This document shows positions 10,221-20,407 of a stretch of DNA of 64,000 nucleotides, one piece after another; position 1 is the stretch's first letter, and each line of letters opens with the position of its first letter. A program made the position numbers and the translations under genes. Location: NCBI GenBank assembly GCA_002327725.1, contig DCXP01000070.1, positions 58,536-122,535 of the forward strand. The letters are read 5' to 3'. The notes below the pieces were generated by a model. The model was not told where the DNA came from, searched no databases, and was given only the letters and a program-made list of their open reading frames with translations. This stretch comes from Proteobacteria bacterium UBA2133 (GTDB taxonomy: Bacteria > Pseudomonadota > Gammaproteobacteria > Arenicellales > UBA868).

Positions 10221-10763
10221 ATGGATGCACCTGCGGAGCCTCCGTTTAATCTGAAACACCGGGCCACCGGTGCGCTGATCCTGCTTGCGATCCCGATAAT
10301 TCTGCTGCCATGGTTCCTGGGTGACCAGCCGGTTTCAACAGGGTCTTCGCCCGAGCCTGCCTTCCCGGAACCGACCGGCGAATTCAACTCCTCCATAGGG
10401 TCAAGCACGGGTGCCGCGAACACTAACAGCGTCGCCGAGACCGCCGAAACAACAACCGCGCCGGAACCGGCGCAGGATGCATCCGGCGAGACCACGCCGG
10501 GCGAGGAGCACATGCCTTCGTCTGCACAAGAGGGTTGGGTCGTTCGCGTCGGGGTATTTTCAGAGCCAACCAATCTGAAGAAGCGCTCAGCGTTACTCGT
10601 TGCCAACGGCATGACTCCGCAACAGGAAAACATCGAGATCAATGGCAGAACCGCGGTTCGCATATACCTTGGTCCATTTGGGGATCTGGCCGCCGCAGAG
10701 CGCGAGAGCGGCAAAGCCATGCTCGTCACAGGAGAGCCGGCGTTTGTGGTGAAGTTGCGATGA
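10221..10763 (+). CDS. dedD: SPOR-domain protein, DedD-like
   Basis: This 180-residue protein has a short cytoplasmic N-terminus, one membrane helix (about 17-37, GALILLAIPIILLPWFLG), a Ser/Thr/Ala/Glu-rich periplasmic linker and a C-terminal SPOR domain (about 103-180, with GWVVRVGVFSE and RIYLGPFGD). SPOR domains bind denuded septal peptidoglycan, so a role at the division site is inferred. The start codon abuts the folC stop. The position before cvpA matches dedD in other gammaproteobacteria; sequence similarity outside the SPOR domain is low in this family. Confidence 0.82.
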   Translation: MDAPAEPPFNLKHRATGALILLAIPIILLPWFLGDQPVSTGSSPEPAFPEPTGEFNSSIGSSTGAANTNSVAETAETTTAPEPAQDASGETTPGEEHMPSSAQEGWVVRVGVFSEPTNLKKRSALLVANGMTPQQENIEINGRTAVRIYLGPFGDLAAAERESGKAMLVTGEPAFVVKLR

Positions 10764-10799
10764 ACCCTGCCAGAGACGAAGACCCCGGAAACCTGCGAA

Positions 10800-11360
10800 A
10801 TGGATGAGCTTTCCCGCGTCCCCTGGCCCGGGGCATTGGACCTCATTATCGGGGCGATGATGGTGCTCTCACTCGGGTTTGGCTTGGTTCGAGGACTCCT
10901 CCGTGAGGTGCTTTCGCTGATTTCGTGGGTAGCCGCATTGTGGCTTGCCTATCTTTATGGGTCCGCCGTGGCACACCGAATTGACCCAGTGCTGCAGAGT
11001 CCGCCGTTGTCTGAGGCAGCGGGCGCTGTACTGGTCTTCATCGTGGTACTTGTCGGTCTTTTGCTGCTGGCGAGCCTGATCAGGCGGATCTTCCATGCAA
11101 CCGGCCTCACCGGGATGGATCGGGCGTTCGGCGCACTGTTTGGTACCGTGCGCGCTTTGGTCATCATCACTGCGCTTCTGGTTCTCGCGCGATCGACCGC
11201 TGCCCTGGAACAGGATTGGTACAATGCGTCGTTACTGGTTCCGTACTTCGACCCCGTGGTGGATCTGGCTTCGCGCAAGCTTACCCAACCGCTGATGGCG
11301 ACCATCGGTGCTCAGGCACTTGATTCGGGTGTACTGGGCATTGGGGGCGCCACGGACTGA
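10800..11360 (+). CDS. cvpA: CvpA family membrane protein
   Basis: This is a 186-residue integral membrane protein with about four hydrophobic helices (roughly 13-30, 33-52, 72-92 and 110-130). GFGLVRGLLREVLSLISW is the usual CvpA signature. In E. coli CvpA is needed for colicin V production and affects envelope tolerance; its molecular function is not settled. It sits 23 bases before purF, as is usual. Confidence 0.88.
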   Translation: MDELSRVPWPGALDLIIGAMMVLSLGFGLVRGLLREVLSLISWVAALWLAYLYGSAVAHRIDPVLQSPPLSEAAGAVLVFIVVLVGLLLLASLIRRIFHATGLTGMDRAFGALFGTVRALVIITALLVLARSTAALEQDWYNASLLVPYFDPVVDLASRKLTQPLMATIGAQALDSGVLGIGGATD

Positions 11361-11383
11361 TGCTTTGAGGAGAACGTAGAAAC

Positions 11384-12901
11384 ATGTGTGGTGTCGTAGG
11401 CATTGTTGGATGTGGGCCGGTCAATCAGCAGATCTATGATGCGCTGACAGTGGTTCAACACCGCGGGCAGGACGCCGCCGGCATCATGACCTGCGACGGA
11501 AGAAGGGTGTTCCTCAGAAAGGACGGCGGACTGGTCCGGGATGTTTTTGACGCCCGGCACATGTTCCAGCTGGAAGGAAATATGGGATTGGGGCACGTCC
11601 GGTACCCCACCGCCGGTGGAGATAATCGCTCCGAGGCTCAGCCGTTCTACGTTAACTCTCCCTTCGGTCTCGCGCTCGGCCATAACGGCAACCTGGTCAA
11701 TGCCCATGAACTCAGCCTGGAGCTTTTCCAGGACGACCTTCGCCAGATCAACACCGGCTCGGATTCAGAGGTTCTGCTTAACGTGTTTGCGCATGAACTC
11801 ATGGAATCTGTCCGCAATAAAAAAGGCGTGCTGCAGACTCAAGATATTTTCGAGGCGGTGGGGCGCCTGCATCGCCGCTGTCGAGGTGCTTATGCAGTTG
11901 TCGCGATGATTGTGGGCTATGGGCTGGTGGCGTTTCGTGATCCTTATGGTATCCGCCCGCTGGTTGTGGGCGAACGTACTGGATCCTCAGGGCATTCCGT
12001 TATGATCGCCTCGGAGAGTGTGGCGCTTGACGTTCTCGGGTATCGCCGTTCGGGCGATGTAGCGCCCGGGGAGGCCGTATTCGTAAAGACCGACGGGACT
12101 ATAGAGCGACAGGTCTGTGCAAGCAATACTGAACTCGCGCCATGCCTTTTTGAATTCGTCTATCTGGCACGACCGGACTCGATCATGGACGATGTTGCTG
12201 TCTATAAGAGCCGACTGCGGATGGGAGAAAAGCTGGCCGAACAGATGCTTAAGGTGTGGCCCGATCATGATATTGATGTCGTCATCCCGATTCCCGACAC
12301 GAGCCGCACTTCAGCGCTGCAGTTGGCGAATGTTGCCGGCCTGAAATACCGTGAAGGCTTTATCAAGAACCGTTATATCGGACGCACCTTCATTATGCCG
12401 GGTCAGGCAGAGCGGCAGAAGTCCGTGCGGCAAAAACTGAACGCGATCGATCTCGAGTTCAGGGGTAAAAACGTGCTGCTGGTCGATGACTCCATTGTCA
12501 GAGGAACAACGTCGAAACAGATCATTCAAATGGCCCGGGATGCCGGCGCGAAGAAAGCGTATTTTGCATCAGCAGCGCCACCGGTACGTTACCCCAATGT
12601 TTACGGAATCGACATGCCCTCACGCTCGGAACTGGTAGCCAACGGGCGGTCGGAAGAGGAGGTAGGAGAATTTATCGGTGCTGACCGGCTGCTGTACCAG
12701 CGTCTGGAGGATCTGATTGACGCTGTTCGGGAAGGCAGCCCACGGATCAGCCAGGTTGACGCCTCGTGTTTCGACGGCAATTACATTACCGGTAATGTGA
12801 GCGAGGACTTTCTGCAAAGCCTCGCTGGTGAGCGAAGCGATCAGGCAAAGCAGAAAAGTGCCGAGGCGCTGGATGTAGCGGAAATCAGCGCCTACCATTA
12901 G
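11384..12901 (+). CDS. purF: Amidophosphoribosyltransferase
   Basis: PurF makes phosphoribosylamine from PRPP and glutamine, the first committed step of purine synthesis. The 505-residue protein begins MCGVVGIVG, so Cys2 becomes the N-terminal catalytic nucleophile of the glutaminase half after Met removal. The PRPP loop [14 protein letters not shown] lies in the C-terminal half. A GAGGAG ribosome-binding site precedes the ATG. The last 17 bases overlap the 3' end of lpxH on the other strand. Confidence 0.97.
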   Translation: MCGVVGIVGCGPVNQQIYDALTVVQHRGQDAAGIMTCDGRRVFLRKDGGLVRDVFDARHMFQLEGNMGLGHVRYPTAGGDNRSEAQPFYVNSPFGLALGHNGNLVNAHELSLELFQDDLRQINTGSDSEVLLNVFAHELMESVRNKKGVLQTQDIFEAVGRLHRRCRGAYAVVAMIVGYGLVAFRDPYGIRPLVVGERTGSSGHSVMIASESVALDVLGYRRSGDVAPGEAVFVKTDGTIERQVCASNTELAPCLFEFVYLARPDSIMDDVAVYKSRLRMGEKLAEQMLKVWPDHDIDVVIPIPDTSRTSALQLANVAGLKYREGFIKNRYIGRTFIMPGQAERQKSVRQKLNAIDLEFRGKNVLLVDDSIVRGTTSKQIIQMARDAGAKKAYFASAAPPVRYPNVYGIDMPSRSELVANGRSEEEVGEFIGADRLLYQRLEDLIDAVREGSPRISQVDASCFDGNYITGNVSEDFLQSLAGERSDQAKQKSAEALDVAEISAYH

Positions 12902-13643
12902 CGCCGCCCCGAAAGGCGAGCCGTTTACAGGTGCCGGCAAATTGCAGTTCGAGGCCGGTCTCGGTTAATCGAATCCAACTGGGTCCGGGAGCCCAGTCTC
13001 CGAGGACGATCCGGTAGGCGCCATCCGCTGACCCGATTTCGTGGACCGCCGGACGGTGCGTATGTCCGTGTATCAGTATACGGACGCGATGAGCGCGCAT
13101 GACCTCATCGACCGCCGTCGAATTGACATCCATGATCTGGGGCGTCTTGGCAGCCTTGCCGTCTTCGCTGCGGTATCGCGCGAGTTTTGCCATGGCATCT
13201 CGTTCTACCAGGGGTTTTGCCAGAAACCCCTCTTGCCATGACGGCGTGCGTACCATCGTTCTGAATTGCTGGTGGGCAATGTCGTCGGTGCAAAGACGAT
13301 CGCCATGCATCAGCAGAATCCTCTCCGCGCCGACGTTCAGGATGTGTTCGTCCGCAATGAGGTTCATACCGCAGCGGTCGGCAAAAGACCTCCCAAGGAG
13401 AAAATCGCGATTTCCGGTTAGAAAATTCAGTTGTACGCCCCGGTCCGAAATCGAGGAAAGCAAGCGTTCTGCCTGCAGGTGACCCAGAAACTCAACGGCA
13501 TCGTCTCCAAGCCAATACTCGAACAGGTCACCGAGGATATACAGTTCATCACCGGACTCAAGTTGAGCGACATACTGGCGAAACTGGTCGAGCAGGGCCG
13601 GATCATCAGCGCTCAGGTGAAGGTCTGATATCAGTTGAATCAC
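12885..13643 (-). CDS. lpxH: UDP-2,3-diacylglucosamine diphosphatase
   Basis: LpxH hydrolyses UDP-2,3-diacylglucosamine to lipid X in lipid A synthesis at the inner membrane. The 252-residue calcineurin-like phosphoesterase shows all metal-binding motifs in order: SDLHLS (Asp7, His9), [23 protein letters not shown] and HGHTHRP. The gene points away from cysS and converges with purF. The usual neighbour ppiB is not between lpxH and cysS. Confidence 0.95.
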   Translation of the reverse strand: MIQLISDLHLSADDPALLDQFRQYVAQLESGDELYILGDLFEYWLGDDAVEFLGHLQAERLLSSISDRGVQLNFLTGNRDFLLGRSFADRCGMNLIADEHILNVGAERILLMHGDRLCTDDIAHQQFRTMVRTPSWQEGFLAKPLVERDAMAKLARYRSEDGKAAKTPQIMDVNSTAVDEVMRAHRVRILIHGHTHRPAVHEIGSADGAYRIVLGDWAPGPSWIRLTETGLELQFAGTCKRLAFRGGANGRR

Positions 13644-13753
13644 AGTTGTGCTACAGCCGAGCCGGTCGTGAAAGGTACGCCGACTCGCGATCTGAGTTGG
13701 AGAAGGCGCTGCATTTCGTTACCATTCGTCCCCCGCTACCTGGGCTGGTCACG

Positions 13754-15202
13754 ATGGCAATCCGAATTTACAACAGTTTGACGCGAAAGAAAGAGGTTTT
13801 TCAGCCCCTGAAACCGGGGCACGTCGGAATGTATGTTTGCGGGATGACGGTCTACGACTACTGCCATCTCGGACATGCGAGGGTTTTGGTGGTTTTCGAT
13901 ATGGTTGTTCGGGTTTTGCGGGCCTGGGGTCATAAGGTCGAATACGTACGCAACATTACCGATATCGATGACAAGATCATTGCCCGCGCGGCAGAACTTT
14001 CGGAGCCTTTCGAAGATCTTACAGAGCGGTTTATCGGCGCCATGCACGAGGATGAGCGGATTCTTAATGTAGCACCCCCGGATAAAGAGCCCCGTGCCAC
14101 GGGGCATATCAACGAGATTATTTCGATGACGTGTAAGCTCGAGGAGCAGGGTCTCGCTTATCAGGGAAATAATGGGGACGTTTATTTCCGGGTTCGTCAA
14201 TTCGAAAATTACGGTCACCTGTCCGGCCGCTCGCTTGACGAAATGAAGGCCGGGGCTCGTGTTGACAAGGATGAATCCAAAGATGACCCTCTGGACTTTG
14301 TTTTGTGGAAACACGCTAAACCGGGTGAGCCCCAGTGGCCTTCGCCCTGGGGTGACGGCAGGCCGGGCTGGCACATTGAGTGTTCAGCCATGTCGACTCG
14401 ATGCCTGGGAGACCACTTCGATATTCACGGGGGCGGGATGGATCTGCGCTTTCCTCATCACGAGAATGAGATTGCCCAAACCGAAGGCGCCACAGCAAAA
14501 AAGTTTGTGAATATCTGGATGCACAACGGTTTCGTTCAGATTGATGAAGAGAAAATGTCAAAATCGCTGGGCAACTTTTTCACGATACGTGACATTGTCA
14601 GTAAAGATGTCAATCAGGTCCGGGCAGGAGAGGCCATACGCTTCCTGATCCTGTTGAGCCATTATCGGAGCCCTTTGAATTTTTCGGACGCTGTTCTTGA
14701 TCAGGCACAGATTGGTCTGGAGCGTCTCTATTCGGCACTGTTTAAGGTCGCGGAGGACGGTTCGCAACCGCAGCTGGAATCTGTGCCCGAGGTTCACGAT
14801 TACGCTCAGGAATTTGATGCCGCGCTTGAGGATGATTTCAATACGCCTTCGGCGATTGCCGTTTTATTTGATATCGTAAAAGGCATTAACCGGGCGCTTG
14901 AAACAGGACGATCCGCAACCGCGTACGCTTTGAGTGAACAACTGAAAATACTGGGGGGCAGATTAGGGCTGCTGTATCAGGATCCGGGTGTCATGCTCGG
15001 CGCAGGAGGTGCTTTTGCGGAGTCCTCGAACACCGGCGAGGATGAGGGAAATCAAGTGATCGAGGCGCTGATCCAAAGCCGCAACCAGGCGCGCCAGGAG
15101 AAAGATTTTGAAAAGTCGGATGACATCAGAGCGAAGCTTGAAGCGTTGCGGGTGATCCTCGAAGATCGTCCGGATGGGAGCACGTTCTGGAGACGGCGCT
15201 GA
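13754..15202 (+). CDS. cysS: Cysteinyl-tRNA synthetase
   Basis: CysS charges tRNA-Cys. The 482-residue class I synthetase has a zinc-ligand Cys29 in YVCGMTVYD, the HIGH-type motif [33 protein letters not shown], and KMSKSLGN. The chosen ATG at 13754 begins [13 protein letters not shown], which matches the family N-terminus; the frame stays open 108 bases further upstream, overlapping the divergent lpxH promoter region, so the longer start is unlikely. Confidence 0.96.
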   Translation: MAIRIYNSLTRKKEVFQPLKPGHVGMYVCGMTVYDYCHLGHARVLVVFDMVVRVLRAWGHKVEYVRNITDIDDKIIARAAELSEPFEDLTERFIGAMHEDERILNVAPPDKEPRATGHINEIISMTCKLEEQGLAYQGNNGDVYFRVRQFENYGHLSGRSLDEMKAGARVDKDESKDDPLDFVLWKHAKPGEPQWPSPWGDGRPGWHIECSAMSTRCLGDHFDIHGGGMDLRFPHHENEIAQTEGATAKKFVNIWMHNGFVQIDEEKMSKSLGNFFTIRDIVSKDVNQVRAGEAIRFLILLSHYRSPLNFSDAVLDQAQIGLERLYSALFKVAEDGSQPQLESVPEVHDYAQEFDAALEDDFNTPSAIAVLFDIVKGINRALETGRSATAYALSEQLKILGGRLGLLYQDPGVMLGAGGAFAESSNTGEDEGNQVIEALIQSRNQARQEKDFEKSDDIRAKLEALRVILEDRPDGSTFWRRR

Positions 15203-15203
15203 A

Positions 15204-15233
15204 TTTACATCCGGCAGCCGATCTGTATATACT
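15204..15233 (+). promoter_or_regulatory. Sigma70-type promoter for the ilvI operon
   Basis: TTTACA at 15204-15209 and TATACT at 15228-15233 are 18 bases apart, each one base from consensus. The expected start is near 15240, just after the cysS stop region, giving a leader of about 60 bases. Confidence 0.65.
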
Positions 15234-15242
15234 TTAATGTTT

Positions 15243-15267
15243 GATTCCCGTCAGGCCTTTGGGAATC
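15243..15267 (+). promoter_or_regulatory. Leader hairpin upstream of ilvI
   Basis: GATTCCC (15243-15249) and GGGAATC (15261-15267) form a perfect 7-bp stem with an 11-base loop at the probable 5' end of the ilvI mRNA. There is no T-run after it, so mRNA stabilisation or protein binding is as likely as attenuation. Confidence 0.4.
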
Positions 15268-15298
15268 GTAATCACCCAACCCTTATCGAGGTTTGCTA

Positions 15299-17035
15299 AT
15301 GGAGCTGACCGGCGCACAGATCGTCGTTCAAAGCCTTAAAAATGAAGGCGTCGAACTGGTCTTCGGATATCCCGGAGGCGCAGCACTTCATATTTATGAC
15401 GCCTTTTACAGTCAGGAGGATGTGCGGCATATCCTGGTGCGCCACGAACAGGCGGCAGCCCACGCAGCCGATGGCTACGCGCGGGCCACCGGTAAAACCG
15501 GAGTTGTTCTGGTGACCTCCGGTCCCGGCGTCACAAATACGGTGACCGGTATTGCGACCGCCTATATGGATTCAATCCCCATGGTTGTGCTGACCGCGCA
15601 GGTGCCGACGAGCCTCATCGGTGACGACGCGTTCCAGGAAGTCGACACCGTCGGAATCACGCGCCCCTGCGTTAAGCACAATTTCCTTGTGAAGGATGTC
15701 GGGAGCCTTGCCGAGACGATCAAGAAAGCCTTTTTTATCGCTAATTCCGGCCGGCCCGGCCCGGTGGTGGTGGATATACCGAAAGACGTGACCGCACAGA
15801 CCATCAGGTACAGTTACCCCGAAGATATCCGGATCCGCTCATACGCTCCGGTTCGTAAGGCTCACGCAAAGCAGATCTCCCGTGCAGCGACACTCCTGCT
15901 CAAAGCACGCAGACCGATCATTTATACCGGTGGCGGAGTGGTGCTTTCAGGAGCGGCCAAGCAGTTGACGGCGCTGGTAGAGCACCTCGGCCATCCCTGC
16001 ACCAACACGCTGATGGGCCTGGGTGCTTTGGCATCCGACCATCCGCGTTTTTTGGGGATGCTGGGAATGCACGGCACTTACGAGGCGAACATGGCGATGT
16101 ACGAATGTGACGTCATGCTGGCCGTGGGTGCCCGATTCGACGATCGGGTGACAGGTGACCCGAAAAAGTTTTCGCCGCAGGCAACGATTATCCACATCGA
16201 TATCGACCCTGCCTCCATTGGCAAGAACGTTCAGGTGGAAGTGCCGATTGTTGGCGACGCCGCTGTCGCGCTGAAACAGCTCCTAGAAGTCCTTGCGCAG
16301 AGCAGCACGACACAGGACGAGGAAAGCCTGTCGAAGTGGTGGGATCAGATCGAATCCTGGCGAAGCCGCGACTCACTGGGCTACGACTCAAGCGACGAGG
16401 TTATCAAGCCGCAATTTGTGGTTCAGAAACTGCACGAGGTGACATTAGGGGATGCTTTCGTAACCTCGGATGTCGGCCAGCACCAGATGTGGGCAGCCCA
16501 GTATTACGGCTTCAACAAACCTCGCCGATGGATCAACTCCGGCGGCCTCGGGACGATGGGTTTCGGCCTTCCCGCGGCCATGGGGGTACAGCTCGCGCAC
16601 CCGGAGGCGGTAGTCGCCTGCGTGACCGGAGAGGCCAGCATTATCATGTGCATCCAGGAGTTGTCGACCTGCAAGCAGTACGACCTGCCGATCAAGATCG
16701 TGAACCTCAATAATCGCTATATGGGCATGGTGCGGCAATGGCAGGAATTCTTTTATGACCGCCGCTATTCCCATTCCTATATGGATTCACTTCCGGATTT
16801 CGTGGATCTCGCCTCCAGTTTTGGGCATACCGGGATTCGGGTGGAAAAGCCTGGGGATGTTGAAGGCGCCTTACGTGATGCCTTCGCCCAGAAGGATCGG
16901 CTTTTCTTCCTGGATTTCGTGACCGACCAGACAGAGAACGTCTATCCGATGATCTCGGCCGGCGCGGGGCACAATGAAATGGTTCTCAAGCCATTGCCCG
17001 ACGGCTCTGCCCCGATGGAAAGGGAACTGGCCTGA
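15299..17035 (+). CDS. ilvI: Acetolactate synthase large (catalytic) subunit
   Basis: This TPP enzyme condenses pyruvate with pyruvate or 2-oxobutyrate, the first common step to valine, leucine and isoleucine. The 578-residue protein has the catalytic Glu50 in VRHEQAAAHAADGYAR, the GVTNTVTGIATA region, and the C-terminal TPP-binding region ending in NLNN. The usual Gly-Asp-Gly of the TPP metal site reads Gly-Glu-Ala (444-446). The ATG at 15299 has GAGG eight bases upstream; a TTG six bases earlier is less likely. ilvH follows after 3 bases, so the product is probably a two-subunit IlvIH-type enzyme subject to valine feedback. Confidence 0.95.
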   Translation: MELTGAQIVVQSLKNEGVELVFGYPGGAALHIYDAFYSQEDVRHILVRHEQAAAHAADGYARATGKTGVVLVTSGPGVTNTVTGIATAYMDSIPMVVLTAQVPTSLIGDDAFQEVDTVGITRPCVKHNFLVKDVGSLAETIKKAFFIANSGRPGPVVVDIPKDVTAQTIRYSYPEDIRIRSYAPVRKAHAKQISRAATLLLKARRPIIYTGGGVVLSGAAKQLTALVEHLGHPCTNTLMGLGALASDHPRFLGMLGMHGTYEANMAMYECDVMLAVGARFDDRVTGDPKKFSPQATIIHIDIDPASIGKNVQVEVPIVGDAAVALKQLLEVLAQSSTTQDEESLSKWWDQIESWRSRDSLGYDSSDEVIKPQFVVQKLHEVTLGDAFVTSDVGQHQMWAAQYYGFNKPRRWINSGGLGTMGFGLPAAMGVQLAHPEAVVACVTGEASIIMCIQELSTCKQYDLPIKIVNLNNRYMGMVRQWQEFFYDRRYSHSYMDSLPDFVDLASSFGHTGIRVEKPGDVEGALRDAFAQKDRLFFLDFVTDQTENVYPMISAGAGHNEMVLKPLPDGSAPMERELA

Positions 17036-17038
17036 GCA

Positions 17039-17530
17039 ATGCGGCGAATACTCTCCCTGCTGGTTGAAAATGAGCCTGGAGCGCTGTCCCGTATCGCGGG
17101 CTTGTTCTCGGCACGCGGGTATAACATCGAGTCCCTCACAGTGGCGCCAACGGACGACGACTCGCTCTCCAGAATGACCATCGTCACCCATGGCTCCGAG
17201 CAGATCATCGAGCAGATCACCAAACAGCTCAACAAATTGATCGACGTCGTTCGCCTGATGGACCTGACCGAAGGGCGGCACATTGAACGGGAACTGCTCT
17301 TGCTCAAAGTAGCGGCTCAAGGCGCCGAACGGGAAGAAATCAAGCGGTTGGTCGATATCTTCCGGGGTCGGATCATTGATGTTGATGGTGAAACCTATAC
17401 GATTGAGTTGACCGGGCCGGGAGACAAACTGGACGCCTTCCTTGACGCGATGCCACCGGCGGATATCCTGGAAGTCGTCCGATCGGGTGTCTCGGGAGTT
17501 GCCCGCGGAGAACGGGCGCTACGCCTTTAG
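17039..17530 (+). CDS. ilvH: Acetolactate synthase small regulatory subunit
   Basis: IlvH is the ACT-domain subunit that activates the large subunit and binds valine for feedback inhibition. The 163-residue protein has an N-terminal ACT domain starting RRILSLLVENEPGALSRIAGLF and a C-terminal domain with HIERELLLLKV and FRGRIIDV, of usual length. It begins 3 bases after the ilvI stop. Confidence 0.97.
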   Translation: MRRILSLLVENEPGALSRIAGLFSARGYNIESLTVAPTDDDSLSRMTIVTHGSEQIIEQITKQLNKLIDVVRLMDLTEGRHIERELLLLKVAAQGAEREEIKRLVDIFRGRIIDVDGETYTIELTGPGDKLDAFLDAMPPADILEVVRSGVSGVARGERALRL

Positions 17531-17560
17531 TTTCTCAGACACGGAATTTGCACCCCTTAA

Positions 17561-18610
<1,050 letters not shown>

Positions 18611-18655
18611 TCGACCGATTGTGCCTGAGCGCTCCGCAGAGGGCTGCAGTCGCCC

Positions 18656-19303
18656 GTGACCCACTCCCTCATTGCCCGCGAGGGCTGGAGCAGAATCCTG
18701 CTGGCCCTTGGACTTGCCGGCGTCGCGCACGCGGTTGCCGGCTTCTGGATCGCGCTCCCTTTCTGGATATTGTGGTTTCTGATACTGCAGTTCTTTCGCG
18801 ACCCGCCGCGATCGGTTCCTGGTCTGGCGGCGGGTGTGGTAGCGCCCGCTCATGGACGGGTTGTCGGTATCCAGCCGGATCACGACCCCTTTTCCGGCGC
18901 ACCGGCGACCCGCATCAGTATTTTCATGAACATTTTCTCGGTACATTCGAACCGGATTCCGGTGCCAGGCCGGGTCGTTGAGCGGCAGTATCATCGGGGC
19001 CAGTTTCTGAATGCCGCACTCGAAAAAGCCTCGATCAAAAACGAACGCTGTGCCATCCAGATCGAGACCGAAGAGGATCACCGTGTCAGTTGCGTGCAGA
19101 TCGCAGGATGGGTCGCACGCAGAATCCTGACCTACGTCGATGTCGGCGACTCGGTCGCGCGCGGTCAGCGGTACGGGTTTATCCGTTTCGGCTCCCGGGT
19201 TGACGTCTATCTGCCTCCGGATTTTGAGGTCATTGCCAATGTCGGAAAGTGGGTGATGTCGGGAAGTGATATTATTGCGCGGTTGAAACCGTTGCCGGAA
19301 TAG
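18656..19303 (+). CDS. psd: Phosphatidylserine decarboxylase proenzyme, short form
   Basis: Psd decarboxylates phosphatidylserine to phosphatidylethanolamine in the inner membrane. The 215-residue protein is the short type, found with pssA in many bacteria, not the about 300-residue enteric type. It has a hydrophobic N-terminal helix pair (about 14-47), FMNIFSVHSNR, and the self-cleavage Gly179-Ser180 in RFGSRVDVYLP; Ser180 would give the pyruvoyl group of the small chain. The start is GTG at 18656. pssA, which makes its substrate, begins one base after its stop codon. Confidence 0.93.
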   Translation: MTHSLIAREGWSRILLALGLAGVAHAVAGFWIALPFWILWFLILQFFRDPPRSVPGLAAGVVAPAHGRVVGIQPDHDPFSGAPATRISIFMNIFSVHSNRIPVPGRVVERQYHRGQFLNAALEKASIKNERCAIQIETEEDHRVSCVQIAGWVARRILTYVDVGDSVARGQRYGFIRFGSRVDVYLPPDFEVIANVGKWVMSGSDIIARLKPLPE

Positions 19304-19304
19304 G

Positions 19305-20129
19305 ATGTCCAGGATTCACAGAGTTGCCCCATTGGAGCATCGGGATAAGCCGCCCAAGGGCATTTATATCCTGCCGAACCTGCTTACGACGGCAAGTCTG
19401 TTCGCGGCCTTCTACGCGATTATCCAATCCACTGTCGGAAACTTTTCAAACGCGGCTATCGCGGTCATCGTAGCGGCCGTCCTTGATATGCTGGACGGGC
19501 GGGTTGCCCGAATGACAAATACCGCGAGCGACTTTGGCAAGGAATATGACTCACTTGTCGATCTTGTCGCGTTTGGACTAGCGCCGGCCTTGATCCTGTT
19601 CGAGTGGGGCCTGCAGACACTTGGAAAGAGTGGCTGGCTGGTTGCATTTACCTACGTTGCCACGACGGCGCTGCGTCTTGCCCGCTTTAACACGCAAGAG
19701 CATTCCAGCAAGCGCTACTTCCAGGGACTCCCGTGTCCGGCCGCGGCTGTGCTGCTCGCCGCCGCTGTGTGGACAGCAGAGAGTTATCTCTTGTCCGGTG
19801 CTGCCTATCAGATCACCGGGTTCGTGCTGATGGCGCTGCTGGCGTTCGCAATGGTGAGCGGGATGCCTTATCGCAGTTTCAAGGACCTCGACCTGAAACA
19901 CCGGGTTCCGTTCGTCGCGGTGCTGGCGCTGGTTCTGGTCTTTGTGCTGATTTCCTTCGATCCGCCGGCGGTGCTGCTGACCGTGTCCGGCGCTTATGCG
20001 ATCTCGGGCGCGGTGGGCTGGTTCTGGCTCCGCAAGGAGGGACAACACGTTTTTCAGGTGGCTGATGAGGAGTCAGGACAGACGCCTGCTCAGGCAGTGC
20101 GCCGGGCATCGGGATCCTCGGAAGACTGA
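19305..20129 (+). CDS. pssA: CDP-diacylglycerol-serine O-phosphatidyltransferase
   Basis: PssA makes phosphatidylserine from CDP-diacylglycerol (made by CdsA, 41.2 kb) and serine. The 274-residue integral membrane protein has the complete CDP-alcohol phosphotransferase motif: Asp64, Gly65, Ala68, Arg69, Gly78, Asp82 and Asp86, followed by several membrane helices to about residue 240. This is the integral-membrane type, not the soluble PLD-like E. coli enzyme. It directly follows psd. Confidence 0.94.
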   Translation: MSRIHRVAPLEHRDKPPKGIYILPNLLTTASLFAAFYAIIQSTVGNFSNAAIAVIVAAVLDMLDGRVARMTNTASDFGKEYDSLVDLVAFGLAPALILFEWGLQTLGKSGWLVAFTYVATTALRLARFNTQEHSSKRYFQGLPCPAAAVLLAAAVWTAESYLLSGAAYQITGFVLMALLAFAMVSGMPYRSFKDLDLKHRVPFVAVLALVLVFVLISFDPPAVLLTVSGAYAISGAVGWFWLRKEGQHVFQVADEESGQTPAQAVRRASGSSED

Positions 20130-20161
20130 TTCCCACCGGGAAAACCGCGCGGCAGGCGTTT

Positions 20162-20190
20162 TTGCCTGACCTTCCATCCGGCGTTATACT
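20162..20190 (+). promoter_or_regulatory. Sigma70-type promoter for leuA and its leader peptide
   Basis: TTGCCT at 20162-20167 and TATACT at 20185-20190 are exactly 17 bases apart. The expected start point (about 20197) is at or next to the leader-peptide ATG at 20198. The -35 box lies in the descending arm of a small hairpin (CAGGC 20153-20157, GCCTG 20164-20168) behind pssA. Confidence 0.7.
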
Positions 20191-20197
20191 CGCCGGC

Positions 20198-20311
20198 ATG
20201 GCGAGACTTCATACTGCTTCTGAGCCCCGCTCCGGTCACGTTCTGCCCGGACCCCAGCAGGCGCGTCATCTTCGCGGACTGCTGCATCTGCTGCGCCTGC
20301 CGGCGCAATAA
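20198..20311 (+). CDS. Leucine-rich leader peptide of leuA
   Basis: This 37-codon frame between the leuA promoter and leuA has eight Leu codons, six of them in its last 13 codons, read as HLRGLLHLLRLPAQ and then TAA. Such density just before a leucine gene is the hallmark of a ribosome-mediated attenuator: when charged tRNA-Leu is scarce the ribosome would stall there and change the folding of the RNA downstream. Within and after the frame lie a 6-bp hairpin (TGCGCC 20292-20297, GGCGCA 20302-20307) and a stronger hairpin at 20347-20376. The ATG has no ribosome-binding site and sits at the probable transcript start. It is not similar in sequence to E. coli LeuL that I can see. Confidence 0.68.
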   Translation: MARLHTASEPRSGHVLPGPQQARHLRGLLHLLRLPAQ

Positions 20312-20326
20312 TTTCTTAATTTCCTC
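20292..20326 (+). promoter_or_regulatory. Hairpin over the end of the leucine leader frame
   Basis: A perfect 6-bp stem with loop TGCC covers the last Leu codons and runs up to the stop codon; the following bases are A/T-rich (AATAATTTCTTAATTT). It could be the pause hairpin of the attenuator or itself a weak terminator. Confidence 0.45.
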
Positions 20327-20346
20327 ACTACGACAACCCTACCTTG

Positions 20347-20376
20347 ATCAATCCCTCGCAGGGGGGAATGGTTGAT
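20347..20376 (+). terminator. Attenuator-type hairpin before leuA
   Basis: ATCAATCCCTC (20347-20357) pairs with GGGGGA (20362-20367) and TTGAT (20372-20376), with a four-base bulge ATGG and one G-T pair; loop GCAG. TTTCATAAAGTCTT follows. It lies 35 bases after the leader-peptide stop and 31 bases before leuA, where a conditional terminator is expected, but the T-run is weak. Confidence 0.45.
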
Positions 20377-20407
20377 TTCATAAAGTCTTGATTCGCGGAG
20401 AACAAGC

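Noticed and set aside
12885..12901. Overlap of purF and lpxH 3' ends as an antisense regulatory element
   Set aside because: A 17-base convergent overlap is common in compact genomes and shows no added structure.
15237..15299. A 20-codon frame (ATG at 15237) ending in TAATG at the ilvI start
   Set aside because: It is not rich in Ile, Val or Leu codons, and its ATG would lie at or before the predicted transcript start; it is probably chance.
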